A stretch of DNA of 64,000 nt, from positions 31,913 to 95,912 of the forward strand of contig JBEKBJ010000006.1 of the NCBI GenBank assembly GCA_050015455.1. Direction: 5' to 3'. Positions within the stretch are counted from its first letter, which is position 1. Every line of letters begins with the position of its first letter. Source of the DNA: JAGDMS01 sp050015455 (lineage in GTDB: Bacteria; Desulfobacterota; Binatia; HRBIN30). The translations under genes and the position numbers were made by a program. The notes beneath the pieces are model-generated. The model saw only the letters and a list, made by a program, of their open reading frames with translations. It was not told the DNA's origin and did no database searches. Shown here piece by piece: positions 11,448 to 19,612 of the stretch.

Positions 11448-13436
11448 ATGACTGAAGGCTCGATCCTGCGTGACCTGGTGGTGTTGTTTGCCACCGCGCT
11501 GCCCATCGTATTCATTTTTCAGCGTTTGAACGTGCCGTCGATCGTCGGCTTCCTCATCGCCGGGATCGTCATCGGGCCCCACGGCGCAGGGCTGATCGCG
11601 CAAAGCGCCGACGTGGAGAACCTGGCCGAGCTGGGGCTGGTGCTGTTGTTGTTCGTCGTCGGACTGGAGCTGTCATTATCACAACTGGTGCGTCTAGGTC
11701 GCATCATTATCTGGGCCGGCGGCTTGCAGATTCTGCTCACCGGCGGCATCGCCTGGGGCATCGCGATGGCTGCCGGGTTCGCCGCGCGGGAGGCGGTGTT
11801 TTTCGGCTTTATCCTGGTCCAGTCGAGTACCGCCATCGTGCTGAAGACTTTGAGCGACCGTGGTGAGCTGCACGCGCCGCACGGGCGCCTCGCCACCGGC
11901 ATCCTCCTGATCCAGGACCTCTGTCTTGTCCCGATGATGCTGCTCACCCGGTTGCTGACCACGACCGAGGCCGCGTTGTGGACTGCCGTGGCGTTGGTGC
12001 TTTTTAAGGCCGCCGTCGCCATTGCCGTGATCGTCTTGGCGGCGCGTTTGCTCATGCCGGCGGCGCTGCGGCAGATCGTGCGACTGCGCAGCCGCGAGCT
12101 GTTTGTCGGAGCAATCATCCTGTTTTGCCTCGGTACCGCCTGGCTCGCGGCGCTCTTCGGTTTATCACTCGCGGTGGGCGCGCTGATCGCTGGCCTGGTG
12201 ATCTCAGAGTCCGAGTACAGCCACCAGGTCACCGCCGACATTCTGCCGTTTCGTGACGCCTTCATCAGTGTCTTCTTCATCTCGGTCGGGATGCTGCTGC
12301 AGTTGGATTTTCTGCAGGCCCATTTGCCGATGCTGCTGGCGGTTGCGGTCGGGGTGGTGCTGTGTAAGGCGGTGGCCACGATCTTGGCCGTGCTGCCGGT
12401 GTACCACTCGCTGCGGGTCGCGACGGTCACGGGGCTGTCGCTGGCGCAGGTCGGCGAGCTGTCATTCGTGCTGGCCCGTCTTGCCTTGCCTGCCGGCTTG
12501 ATGGTGCCTGTCGAATACCAGGTGTTCGTCGCGGTGGCGGTGTTGACCATGCTGGCGGCGCCGTTTCTCATCCACGGGGCGGCGCGCGCGAGTTACGCGC
12601 CGCAGGACCTGTTACCGGGCAGCGCGCTGGCAGTGCCGGGGCAACGCCCGGCCCGCCACCACGTAGTGGTCATGGGGTACGGCCTGAACGGCGAGAATCT
12701 CGCGCACGTGTTGCGAGAGACGGGGTTACAGTACGTGATCATCGAGATGGATCCCGAGCGTGTGGTGGCGGCGCGTGCGAACGGCGAGCCCGTCCTGTTC
12801 GGTGACGCTACGCGACTCGAAGTCCTGCGCCAGGCGGGCGCCGCGACGGCAAACGTGATCGTGGCGGCCATTTCCGACCCGGTGGCGACGCGGCGGATCG
12901 TCGCCCTGTCGCGCCAGCTCAATGCGCGAGCGCCGATCATAGTGCGCACGCGTTATGTTGCCGAGATGGATGATTTGCGGCGTCTGGGCGCGACCGAGGT
13001 GATCCCGGAGGAATTCGAGACCTCGGTGGAAATCTTCGCGCGAGTGCTGCGCCGGCTGCGCGTGCCGCGCAATGTCATTCAGCTCCAGGTCGATCTCATC
13101 CGCAGGCAGGGGTACAGCATGTTGCGCGGGCTGGAATTGCCGCGGCAGACGCTGGACCAGCTCGGCCAGATTCTCGCCGCCGCCACCACGGAAAGCTTCA
13201 TGGTGCCGAAGAACTCTCCGGCTGCGCACCGTTCCATTCGCGAGCTGCAGCTGCGCAAGATGACCGGCGTCACCATCATCGCCGTGGTGCACGATGGCAA
13301 GACGCTCACCAACCCGTCGCCGGACGCAGTCATCGAGGCGGGTGACATCCTGGTGATGGTCGGCAGCCACGCGCAACTGGATCAAGCGATGGAGCAGCTC
13401 GGAGCGGGCGCGGGTGGGGAGGACGTGAACGCGTGA
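11448..13436 (+). CDS. Kef/CPA2-type monovalent cation:proton antiporter with TrkA-N and TrkA-C domains
   Basis: A 662-aa inner-membrane protein. Residues ~1-380 hold about 12 hydrophobic helices with the CPA2 signatures FLIAGIVIGPHGAGL and FVVGLELS. A TrkA-N Rossmann domain follows at ~400-520 (MGYGLNGENLAHVLRETG, then FGDATR), and a TrkA-C domain ends the protein (ITGVT-like TGVTIIAVV, then AGDILVMVGS). This matches KefB/YbaL-like ligand-gated K+/H+ or Na+/H+ antiporters. It probably gates ion efflux in response to nucleotides. No KefF/KefG partner is seen. The start lies directly after the repeat and has no clear Shine-Dalgarno. The stop overlaps the next gene's GTG. Confidence 0.9.
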   Translation: MTEGSILRDLVVLFATALPIVFIFQRLNVPSIVGFLIAGIVIGPHGAGLIAQSADVENLAELGLVLLLFVVGLELSLSQLVRLGRIIIWAGGLQILLTGGIAWGIAMAAGFAAREAVFFGFILVQSSTAIVLKTLSDRGELHAPHGRLATGILLIQDLCLVPMMLLTRLLTTTEAALWTAVALVLFKAAVAIAVIVLAARLLMPAALRQIVRLRSRELFVGAIILFCLGTAWLAALFGLSLAVGALIAGLVISESEYSHQVTADILPFRDAFISVFFISVGMLLQLDFLQAHLPMLLAVAVGVVLCKAVATILAVLPVYHSLRVATVTGLSLAQVGELSFVLARLALPAGLMVPVEYQVFVAVAVLTMLAAPFLIHGAARASYAPQDLLPGSALAVPGQRPARHHVVVMGYGLNGENLAHVLRETGLQYVIIEMDPERVVAARANGEPVLFGDATRLEVLRQAGAATANVIVAAISDPVATRRIVALSRQLNARAPIIVRTRYVAEMDDLRRLGATEVIPEEFETSVEIFARVLRRLRVPRNVIQLQVDLIRRQGYSMLRGLELPRQTLDQLGQILAAATTESFMVPKNSPAAHRSIRELQLRKMTGVTIIAVVHDGKTLTNPSPDAVIEAGDILVMVGSHAQLDQAMEQLGAGAGGEDVNA

Positions 13437-13744
13437 TTGGGTTCCTGCTTGGGCTGGCCGTGCTGGCGGCCGTGGTTGCCGCTGTCGCGCGCCGCTGGCA
13501 GCGCGCGCGCGTGGCGCGCCGCCGTCCAGGCGCCACCATCCATCGCCCGGTCACAGTGAGGAGCTTTGACGAGATCGATCCGGCGCTGCAGGGCCGCAGC
13601 TGTTGGTGTGGCGGCTCCTTCGTCCTCTCGGGGGAGACCTCGCGTACTGTCGGCGACCGCCGCTTCCGCGTCGCGCGCCTGGTCTGCAATGAATGCGAGC
13701 GTGACGAGCTGATATATTTCGACGTGACCGCGGTGTTTCACTGA
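13433..13744 (+). CDS. Small membrane-anchored CxxC protein
   Basis: A 103-aa protein not assigned to a known family. The GTG start overlaps the antiporter TGA (GTGA), so it is probably translated by coupling. A hydrophobic N-terminal helix (FLLGLAVLAAVVAAVA) is followed by an Arg-rich linker and a C-terminal domain with CWCGGSF and CNECER, four Cys that could bind zinc. The coupling suggests a role linked to the antiporter, but that is inference. Confidence 0.65.
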   Translation: MIGFLLGLAVLAAVVAAVARRWQRARVARRRPGATIHRPVTVRSFDEIDPALQGRSCWCGGSFVLSGETSRTVGDRRFRVARLVCNECERDELIYFDVTAVFH

Positions 13745-14305
13745 GAGCAGGGTTTAGGCCCACATCCGTGAATAAGATTTCTTAGCTAAGAGTTCAAGGA
13801 AACTCTCAAGTGACTTCCCGCTATTCCCCTCAAAGCAACGCACCACCTCATTTGACAGGTCACCGCAGGCTGGGCTGGATGCGCTAGACGGTTGGTGAGT
13901 TCCCCCCGCAGCCGGTCTACCGCTGGGTGAAGGCGCAAGCGGGTTCAGGACGTCATTGCCCTCGCGGATCGGACTCGTACTGTGGATGGTATGCGCTGAA
14001 CAGGAAGCCGTTATCCGCGTTGAGGACCATGGCGTTAGTGGCCTGTGCGGAGACACCATGGGCTGGGTCGGTTAGCGAAGCGGCGACCTGATGGACCAGG
14101 GCGGGGCTCAGTCGGGAGCCGGACCGAAATACTGGTCTGCATACTTTTTCACGAGGTGGGTGATGTGCGGATCACCCCACGGGGGGACGTCTTGCACGCC
14201 GTCAAAAAAGGCGCGCGATGCCCATCAGAAAACCGGCGACATCATCCCGAAGTTCGACGGTATCGAGCGTTGAAGAAACTGCAATGAGCGGCACCGTAGC
14301 TGCCT
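13745..14305. other. 561-base gap without a convincing gene
   Basis: Between convergent genes. Open frames exist (reverse 13754-14059, forward 14045-14287), but they show low-complexity Pro/Ser/Arg composition, no start signals and no recognisable domain. The reverse frame ends in a more protein-like stretch (CFEGNSGKSLESFLELLAKK) that may be the remnant of an old gene. I see no RNA gene here. Confidence 0.5.
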
Positions 14306-14944
14306 TCATTCCTCCGCAGGCGGTTGAAGCTGCGGGGTAGTTCCGCCTTCCGTTTCCGGCGGTTCAGCATGCTGTACCCCTGGTCTTTCGATCAACCCGA
14401 AGCCGACGGAAAGGAACAAGGTGCCACCATCCGGCTGCGCGGCCCGCATCGAATATCTCAGGTCGACGATCAGCAACACCTTCTCCCCGCAGCGTAACTT
14501 TGCACCCATCTGTGGCCCGAGGACCTCTTGAATTCGAGGGCTTGCGCTAAACACATCCGCCTGGCCCCCGGCGTGCGCCCCCACGTATGGGATTATCGTA
14601 GCCGTGGGTGCCAGATGGTACAGCGCCTGTCCCTGCAGCGCGGTCGACGGGGAGGTCTCGAAATCACCCGTCAACCCGATTCCCAAGCCGACCTGCCACG
14701 CGTCGGTGACGGAAAACCCGAGCATGCGGAGCACGAGGTATCGTGCGCGGTGGTCGCTGCCGTCCGGGGGCGCCCCCCCGCCGAGCAGCAGCCCAGCTTC
14801 AACTCTACCCTTTTGCAGCTGTGCACGGACCGGAGAAGCGAACCCTGCGGGACCGTACACCAGCCACGCGCCAATAGCGATGGCGAACCATCTGAGGAAC
14901 TGGGCGCGAGCTGGAGTGCGTCGGTGAGATACGATCCCTTGCAC
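14306..14944 (-). CDS. Predicted outer-membrane beta-barrel-like protein
   Basis: A 212-aa protein not recognised as a named family. The N-terminus has basic residues and a hydrophobic signal segment (FLRWFAIAIGAWLVYG) ending near FASPVRAQ. The mature part alternates short amphipathic strands rich in Gly and aromatic residues (VEAGLLLGGG, YLVLRMLGFSV, WQVGLGIGLTGDF, TLFLSVGFGLIERP), as in small 8-10-stranded barrels. It ends in a Pro/Glu-rich tail rather than an aromatic residue. The next gene on the same strand is the TRL-like lipoprotein, so the two may be cotranscribed. Confidence 0.6.
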   Translation of the reverse strand: MQGIVSHRRTPARAQFLRWFAIAIGAWLVYGPAGFASPVRAQLQKGRVEAGLLLGGGAPPDGSDHRARYLVLRMLGFSVTDAWQVGLGIGLTGDFETSPSTALQGQALYHLAPTATIIPYVGAHAGGQADVFSASPRIQEVLGPQMGAKLRCGEKVLLIVDLRYSMRAAQPDGGTLFLSVGFGLIERPGVQHAEPPETEGGTTPQLQPPAEE

Positions 14945-14980
14945 TGCACGCGCCCGGTGACGGCCGGTCGCGAAAACCGG

Positions 14981-15301
14981 TCACTCACCCGTTACGATCG
15001 TCGTCCAAGTCGAGTAGATCCCCAGGATGGTGGTGCCGTGCGTGTCGATCGTTGCGATCTTCCTTATGCCACCGTTCTTGCACGCTGCAGCGACGGAGGC
15101 GTCCCCCACGGCTATCCAGCCGAGGTACGACTCAGCCATAGCCGTTCCGGTCCTCGGGCCGGGTCCAGCCTTGTCAACTCCCTCGTAATAGGATGGCCAC
15201 TTCGTGTCGGTGTAAATGGACCCCGGGAGCGGTCCAATGATGGCACAACCACAGAGCCCGAGAAAGCCGACGAGTCCCAGTGTCGCACCTAGCTTCTTCA
15301 T
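14981..15301 (-). CDS. TRL-like family lipoprotein
   Basis: A 106-aa exported lipoprotein. The start at 15301 has AGAGGAGGG upstream and gives MKKLGATLGLVGFLGLCGC, a signal peptide with lipobox LCGC. The following pattern (IIGPLPGSIYTDTK, then AESYLGWIAVGDASVAAACKNGGI, then a short IATIDTHGTTILGIYSTW tail) fits the TRL-like protein family (PF13146), small envelope proteins of unknown function. The longer frame back to 15373 lacks a signal peptide at its own N-terminus, so I rejected it. Confidence 0.75.
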   Translation of the reverse strand: MKKLGATLGLVGFLGLCGCAIIGPLPGSIYTDTKWPSYYEGVDKAGPGPRTGTAMAESYLGWIAVGDASVAAACKNGGIRKIATIDTHGTTILGIYSTWTTIVTGE

Positions 15302-15416
15302 TAGGCGCCCTCCTCTTGATATAAGATGCCCACTCACTATCAGAGTCGCGACAATGCTGTCAAGGAACGTCAACCGAAAAAAAGGGATGGAAAGACCCTT
15401 CGTGTGCTTTTACCGC

Positions 15417-15650
15417 ATGAAGGCCTTGATGGTCCTGGTCGTTTGCAGTCTCGCACTGCCACTCGTGGGGTGCATCAGAGTACCCGATGAGGTGCGCGCA
15501 ACCTTGGCACCGGCAGCGCCCGCGGAGAAGAGCAATTTCAGGAAGGAACCGTCGCGCAGCGGGGCAAGCGCGACATCGACGACTACGACGACCTCGACCG
15601 TGCTGCCGACCGCCGCCGCCAATTCCAGCCGTCACGGAGCGTCGCCGTGA
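15417..15650 (+). CDS. Small Ser/Thr-rich lipoprotein
   Basis: A 77-aa protein. The N-terminus MKALMVLVVCSLALPLVGC is a clear lipoprotein signal with lipobox LVGC. The rest is a low-complexity Ala/Ser/Thr linker (STTTTTSTVLPT). An alternative ATG at 15387 adds ten residues. The stop overlaps the GTG of the next lipoprotein by four bases (GTGA), so the two form a small operon. No function can be assigned. Confidence 0.6.
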   Translation: MKALMVLVVCSLALPLVGCIRVPDEVRATLAPAAPAEKSNFRKEPSRSGASATSTTTTTSTVLPTAAANSSRHGASP

Positions 15651-16591
15651 GACGCGTTGCTGTTGCTGCGCTGCTCGCCGCGGGAGTCGGCGGCTGCTCC
15701 ACGGTCTACCTGCGCACGAATGTCCTTGACGCCCGCGTCGACGAGCGGCACACGGCGAGCTACCTCGGCCTGCCGCTGAAGTCGGGCCAACTGGTGTTGA
15801 CGGAGGCCCCGGGGGCCACGAGCTTTGTCATCATGCTGATCCCGGCGAGGTTCTACCGGTTTACGCACGCCGCGATCCTCAGCATGGAGAACGGGCAACC
15901 GTTCGTGTATGAGATCTCAGGAAGGATGGCGAGGTTCCCACTGCAGGAGAAGCTGCTGGACAACGTGCGAGGAGAAATGCACCGTCGCTCTCTTCTCGAG
16001 CACGTCTCGCTGAACCTGTATGCCGAGATCTACGACGTGCCCGCGGGGGTTAGCGGCGAGAAGGTGGTTGAGTACGCGAAGCAGCAGTTCGCCGCGCAAA
16101 CCGCGTTCGACTCATTCTTCGACTACTCCGACCACAAGAAGCTTTTTTGCACCGAGCTCATCGAGCTCGCGCTCGAGCACGGGGGCATGAAGTCGCGCCC
16201 GCTCGACCCGGTGAACGACAACGAGTCGCTACGCATCGCCATGCGCTGGCTCGGCGTGCCGATGAGCACCGTGCTCCCCGCTGGGGCCTACGCCGACCCG
16301 GATCGCTACGTTGGAGCGCTCGGGCAGTTTCCGACGCGGACGGCGGCGGACGGGTATTTCGAGGCGAAGAGGGAAGTCTACCGCCGTTTCACGAACGACC
16401 AAAGGCTCGGCTACCTCTTCGAACTCGACGGGTGGGGTCGGATCGACATGCGCCCGGAGGTCCGGCAGTTCGCCATCGACGCCAGTCACCTCTTCGACGC
16501 CGTCGACGACCCGCCACCCCCTGGCGACCCGCGGGTCGCCGACGCGGTGCGACACCTCGCAGACGAGCGCTTCGGCCCGCTCGGCCGTTGA
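15647..16591 (+). CDS. YiiX/YaeF-like permuted papain-fold lipoprotein
   Basis: A 314-aa lipoprotein. The signal peptide ends with lipobox GVGGC (Cys17). The core resembles the NlpC/P60-related YiiX/C92 group: THAAILSMENGQPFVYE carries the likely catalytic His (His74) and a nearby Glu, and KLFCTELIELAL carries the likely nucleophile Cys168. This His-before-Cys order marks the circular permutation. Such enzymes are predicted amidases or peptidases acting on peptidoglycan or lipid substrates in the envelope. The C-terminal ~80 residues are charged and unrecognised. It is coupled to the preceding small lipoprotein. Confidence 0.72.
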   Translation: MRRVAVAALLAAGVGGCSTVYLRTNVLDARVDERHTASYLGLPLKSGQLVLTEAPGATSFVIMLIPARFYRFTHAAILSMENGQPFVYEISGRMARFPLQEKLLDNVRGEMHRRSLLEHVSLNLYAEIYDVPAGVSGEKVVEYAKQQFAAQTAFDSFFDYSDHKKLFCTELIELALEHGGMKSRPLDPVNDNESLRIAMRWLGVPMSTVLPAGAYADPDRYVGALGQFPTRTAADGYFEAKREVYRRFTNDQRLGYLFELDGWGRIDMRPEVRQFAIDASHLFDAVDDPPPPGDPRVADAVRHLADERFGPLGR

Positions 16592-16773
16592 GGTGACGTC
16601 CGGCGCCGCTGCTTACTGGCCGACCGCCCGGAGCTTGTCAATGAAAGTGAGACACTCCCCATACGAATCTACAGGAGTGAGGGGTGAGGCGTGAGGGGAA
16701 AGGGGGGCTCGATAACGCCGCCTTGACATGCGTGCGCACTGGCCGGCAGATTAGGAGCCAATGGCTGCTAGGG

Positions 16774-16987
16774 GTGCCTGTTGGCAGAGAGGGCGTCTAC
16801 GACACCGTCAAGCAAGCGATCCAGGATCTCATCGCTCTGGATCTGGAACGTATAAAAGGCGAACTGGTCGCGGTGCGGGCGGATATCAAAGCCGTGGATT
16901 CTCGAGTCGGGACGTTGAAAACGCGTGGATGAGGGTTTGCGCGCCGTCAGCGACCGCATCGACGCGCTGTTTGACGAACAATCCTGA
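16774..16987 (+). pseudogene. Frameshifted short coiled-coil ORF
   Basis: The frame from GTG 16774 encodes a heptad-rich helix (YDTVKQAIQDLIALDLERIK, then VRADIKAVDSRVGTL) and stops at 16930. A one-base shift near 16924 restores a matching continuation, VDEGLRAVSDRIDALFDEQS, ending at TGA 16985-16987. Together these look like one ~70-aa coiled-coil protein interrupted by a frameshift. It lies next to the VapBC pair on the other strand. Function unknown; a sequencing error is also possible. Confidence 0.45.
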
Positions 16988-17028
16988 ATCTGTCCGCAAG
17001 CGTTCGCGCTCCAGTGTCGCCGCAGTTG

Positions 17029-17508
17029 CTACGCACCGGGCCGCAGCTCGGCAACGAATTCAGCCGTGCTGAGGACGCGGATGTCGTAGCGCAGCAAGGA
17101 CGAGAAGTGGCGGCGGTTGTCAGTCACCACCACCTTTGCACTGTTGCATCGGGCGGTCTCGGCAATGTGCAAGTCGTATACGCGGCCGCCGGTGACACCG
17201 TCGCTGGCCGCATCCTGAAGCAAGCGCGTGCGTTCCGTTGCGGGTAGGTCCACCACCGCAAAGCGGCCCACAACTTCTTCCTGGAGCAGACTAACAGCAT
17301 CCGCTGCGGAGAGCCGCAGCTCCGGCGGCAAGCGCGTCGCCACCGAATAGAACTCCAAGCAGCAGTGCCAGGCCGTGAGCGGCCGCTTCACCACGCGGCC
17401 GGCAATAGCCTCCATCGTCGCTAGCGGAGCGACCGATACTGGACCCATATCGATCAAGCCCGCCAGCAGAACCGTGGTGTCAAAAAACACCGGCGCTACC
17501 ATGGCCAT
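17029..17508 (-). CDS. PIN-domain ribonuclease toxin (VapC-like)
   Basis: A 159-aa protein. The PIN-domain acidic residues are visible: Asp10 in VFFDTTVLLAGL, Glu52 in WHCCLEFYSVATRL, Asp112 in GGRVYDLHIAETA and Asp130 in VVVTDNRRHF. These sites coordinate Mg2+ for RNA cleavage; VapC toxins usually cut tRNA or rRNA. It overlaps the upstream antitoxin gene by 13 bases, the normal antitoxin-first order. ATG 17508 or 17502 may be the start. The target RNA cannot be inferred. Confidence 0.87.
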   Translation of the reverse strand: MAMVAPVFFDTTVLLAGLIDMGPVSVAPLATMEAIAGRVVKRPLTAWHCCLEFYSVATRLPPELRLSAADAVSLLQEEVVGRFAVVDLPATERTRLLQDAASDGVTGGRVYDLHIAETARCNSAKVVVTDNRRHFSSLLRYDIRVLSTAEFVAELRPGA

Positions 17509-17753
17509 CGGTTGCGCTCTTCCTCGATGAGCTTAGCCACGTCTACCTTCGGCAGCTTACGCGCGGCCACCTGCGGCCGTGCGACCAAACGCCTGCCGAC
17601 CCGCGCCAGCTGCGGTCCGGGAGCGAAGTGCACCAGCCGAATGCTCGAGTCTTCAATGATAACGTCGAGTTCCGTCCCCGGCGTGAGCCCGGCCCGCGCT
17701 CGAACTGAAGCCGGGATAACCACACGACCTGCCTTATCAATGGTTGTCTTCAT
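17496..17753 (-). CDS. AbrB/MazE-fold antitoxin (VapB-like)
   Basis: An 85-aa protein starting MKTTIDKAGRVVIPASVRAR, the classical swapped-hairpin AbrB DNA-binding domain, followed by GLTPGTELDVIIED. The C-terminal part (KLPKVDVAKLIEEERNRW) is the likely toxin-binding tail that wraps the PIN active site. Start 17753 is chosen because the domain begins there; an ATG nine bases upstream is in frame. It would neutralise the overlapping toxin and repress the operon. Confidence 0.88.
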   Translation of the reverse strand: MKTTIDKAGRVVIPASVRARAGLTPGTELDVIIEDSSIRLVHFAPGPQLARVGRRLVARPQVAARKLPKVDVAKLIEEERNRWPW

Positions 17754-17762
17754 GCCACCCAT

Positions 17763-18288
17763 CTACCATCATATCTACCACACAGCAACAAGCGATGGCT
17801 ACAAGCCCGAGAGCAGCCAGCAGGCACGCTCCGGCACATCGCATCAAAGGGAGGCCGGGTCTTCACTCCGCCAGGCCGTGAGGTGTTTCGCCGCGTCGGC
17901 CAGGCCGAGTCGGCCAGACGACCGGCGCCGCGGTCATTCCGCGGAGCACTCACTGCCCTTGGATCTCTTATCGCGCGCCGACGGGCGATCTTCCCCGAGC
18001 GTCGCTTCAAGCCCAGCGAAGAGGAGTTCCGCGCTCACGGCGCCCTCTATGTCCGGGATCGGGTCCTCGGCATCTACGGAAGTTACCCGAGGCTGGCCTA
18101 CTTCCAAGCGCCGTTTACCCGGCTCGGAGTTAAACAGTACCTTGGGCGAATTCGGCGAAGAATAGGTCAGGGCCCACACGTCCACCTTGCGATCGTTACG
18201 GGGCTCGGGTAAAAGATGTCTCGGAACTTTTTGCCGTGCACTACATCGCATTTCCTACGTTGCGCGCCTTTGTCTGAGGATGTCGATT
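17763..18288. other. ~525-base gap after the VapBC operon promoter side
   Basis: It holds the antitoxin promoter region on the reverse strand and overlapping weak frames on both strands (forward 17883-18212, reverse 17934-18251). The reverse frame has a moderately protein-like segment (NSEPGKRRLEVGQPRV) but no start signal or domain. I assign no gene. Confidence 0.45.
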
Positions 18289-18621
18289 ATGACGAAACCA
18301 GTGAAAGTGCTTGCGGCTTGGGTTCTGGTAGCCCTGCTGACCGGGACGGCGCTTGCTGTGGAGAGCGCCGACGACAGTGGAAGTAACGACGGACATCCAG
18401 CCATCGTATGGGTGGGAACGGTGGCCACGGATCTGTTGTACGTCCCGGCGAAGCTTATGTACGCTGGAGTCGGGGCAGTCACAGGGGCATTCGGGTGGCT
18501 CCTGACGGGTGGAAACACGGACGCGGCCAAAGCCATTTGGAAGCCGTCGATGGGCGGCACCTACGTCGTCACACCCTCCATGCTCGAAGGCAAAGAGAAG
18601 GTGCGATTCAGTGGCTCGTAG
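18289..18621 (+). CDS. Small exported protein, paralogue A
   Basis: A 110-aa protein with signal peptide MTKPVKVLAAWVLVALLTG ending near ALA; GAGG lies nine bases before ATG 18289. The mature part (WVGTVATDLLYVPAKLMYAG, then AFGWLLTGGNT, then IWKPSMGGTYVVTPSMLEG) aligns throughout with the protein encoded on the reverse strand at 19613-19993. Shared features are VGTV-D-Y-PAK, a Gly/Ala hydrophobic helix, an IW residue pair, a GxYxxTPxMxEGK motif and a C-terminal VxFxG. Unknown family, probably periplasmic or membrane associated. Confidence 0.65.
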   Translation: MTKPVKVLAAWVLVALLTGTALAVESADDSGSNDGHPAIVWVGTVATDLLYVPAKLMYAGVGAVTGAFGWLLTGGNTDAAKAIWKPSMGGTYVVTPSMLEGKEKVRFSGS

Positions 18622-18636
18622 AGCGGGGTGACAAGA

Positions 18637-19101
18637 ATGCGTTGCTGGGAAATGAGACCGCTGGTCTCGGTGGCGTGGCTCGTGGTGTTGTCGGGCTGCG
18701 CGATGGGCCGGATCTACCGCGATCATCCGCTCGACGAGCAGAAGATCGCCACCATCCAGCGGGGAGTCACCACGAAGGCGCAGATCCTTGAGCAGTTCGG
18801 TCCCCCACAGGAGATCGAAACGAGGGAACTGGTCGCCATCGGCGGCGGCGTCGATAGCGTTCTGAGCGGCCGCGGGAGTAAGCCCGAGGTCGAAAGCCTG
18901 GTCGGCGCACGGTACTTCCGCTACAGCTATTCGCGCGCCAACGGCTTCGGCATCATCCTGCTGCTGTTCAACTACGCCGAGTTCGATCAGAAGAACGACT
19001 CCCTGCTGATTTTCTTTGATGGCAAAGACGTCGTCCAAGACGTTGCCTACGAGCGCGATACCGACAAGCTACCGCGCTTCGGCTTCTGGTCGAGAAAGTA
19101 G
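18637..19101 (+). CDS. SmpA/OmlA-like lipoprotein 1
   Basis: A 154-aa lipoprotein with signal and lipobox around VVLSGC. The DEQKIATIQRGVTTKAQILEQFGPPQE segment is the SmpA/OmlA (BamE-like) fold signature, in which the GxTxxxVxxxFGxP pattern begins a beta-hairpin. The middle has a Gly/Ser stretch, then RYFRYSYSRANGFG and a hydrophobic LLFNYAEFD. BamE-fold proteins support outer-membrane protein assembly or act in envelope stress. GTG 18628 is an alternative start. Likely in an operon with genes on both sides. Confidence 0.7.
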   Translation: MRCWEMRPLVSVAWLVVLSGCAMGRIYRDHPLDEQKIATIQRGVTTKAQILEQFGPPQEIETRELVAIGGGVDSVLSGRGSKPEVESLVGARYFRYSYSRANGFGIILLLFNYAEFDQKNDSLLIFFDGKDVVQDVAYERDTDKLPRFGFWSRK

Positions 19102-19122
19102 ACTCGTGCCCGTGTTGGTGAG

Positions 19123-19134
19123 TCGTGCTCGTGA
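19123..19134. repeat. Third copy of the TCGTGCTCGTGA 12-mer
   Basis: Identical to 11361-11372. Here it covers the start region of the second SmpA-like lipoprotein, whose candidate GTG codons (19125, 19131) lie inside it. Confidence 0.5.
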
Positions 19135-19532
19135 AGCAGATTGATGGTCGCTACTTCCGGACGCTCGTCATCGTTGCCGGCGTCGCGCTTCTAAACGGGG
19201 GCTGCACCATCGCCCGCTGGTACGCCGGCGTGCCGCTGCGCGGCGACCCGGCGGTGCTGGTGAAAGGCCAATCGACCAAAGGCGACGTGTTGGAACTCTT
19301 CGGCCCGCCGACGCAGATCACCCACCAGACCGACGGCGACGCCTTCATTTACGCCTACGACCGGTGGAACTATTCCTCCCTTACCGTCGTGGAACCGATT
19401 ACCGGCCAGCGTGTATTCACGTACACGCGGGGGTTCAATAATCGCGACCGGCTGGTCGTGCTCTTCGATTACTTCGGCATCGTGCGTGGCGTTGCCGTTG
19501 AACACGCGACTCAACAGATGCCGCCTCTGTAA
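19125..19532 (+). CDS. SmpA/OmlA-like lipoprotein 2
   Basis: A 135-aa lipoprotein with lipobox LLNGGC near residue 27. The KGQSTKGDVLELFGPPTQIT segment parallels the GVTTKAQILEQFGPPQE of the gene just upstream, so both carry the BamE-like hairpin motif. The rest, FIYAYDRWNYSS and LVVLFDYFGIVRGVAVEH, matches the upstream protein in layout. GTG 19125 or 19131 is the start; both lie in a repeat and have poor Shine-Dalgarno. A tandem duplication with divergence is likely. Confidence 0.68.
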   Translation: MLVKQIDGRYFRTLVIVAGVALLNGGCTIARWYAGVPLRGDPAVLVKGQSTKGDVLELFGPPTQITHQTDGDAFIYAYDRWNYSSLTVVEPITGQRVFTYTRGFNNRDRLVVLFDYFGIVRGVAVEHATQQMPPL

Positions 19533-19612
19533 CCCATGGCGCGTCCGCGCGGTCTGCGTGGGAGATCAGCGGGCTCCACAGTGCTACCGCCGATCGTCAT
19601 CGCCGCGCTCCA

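Noticed and set aside
13754..14059. Reverse 101-aa ORF
   Set aside because: Low-complexity start, no ribosome-binding site and no domain; only its last ~30 residues look protein-like.
17934..18251. Reverse 105-aa ORF in the gap after VapBC
   Set aside because: Some protein-like sequence, but no start signal or recognisable family, and a competing frame on the other strand.
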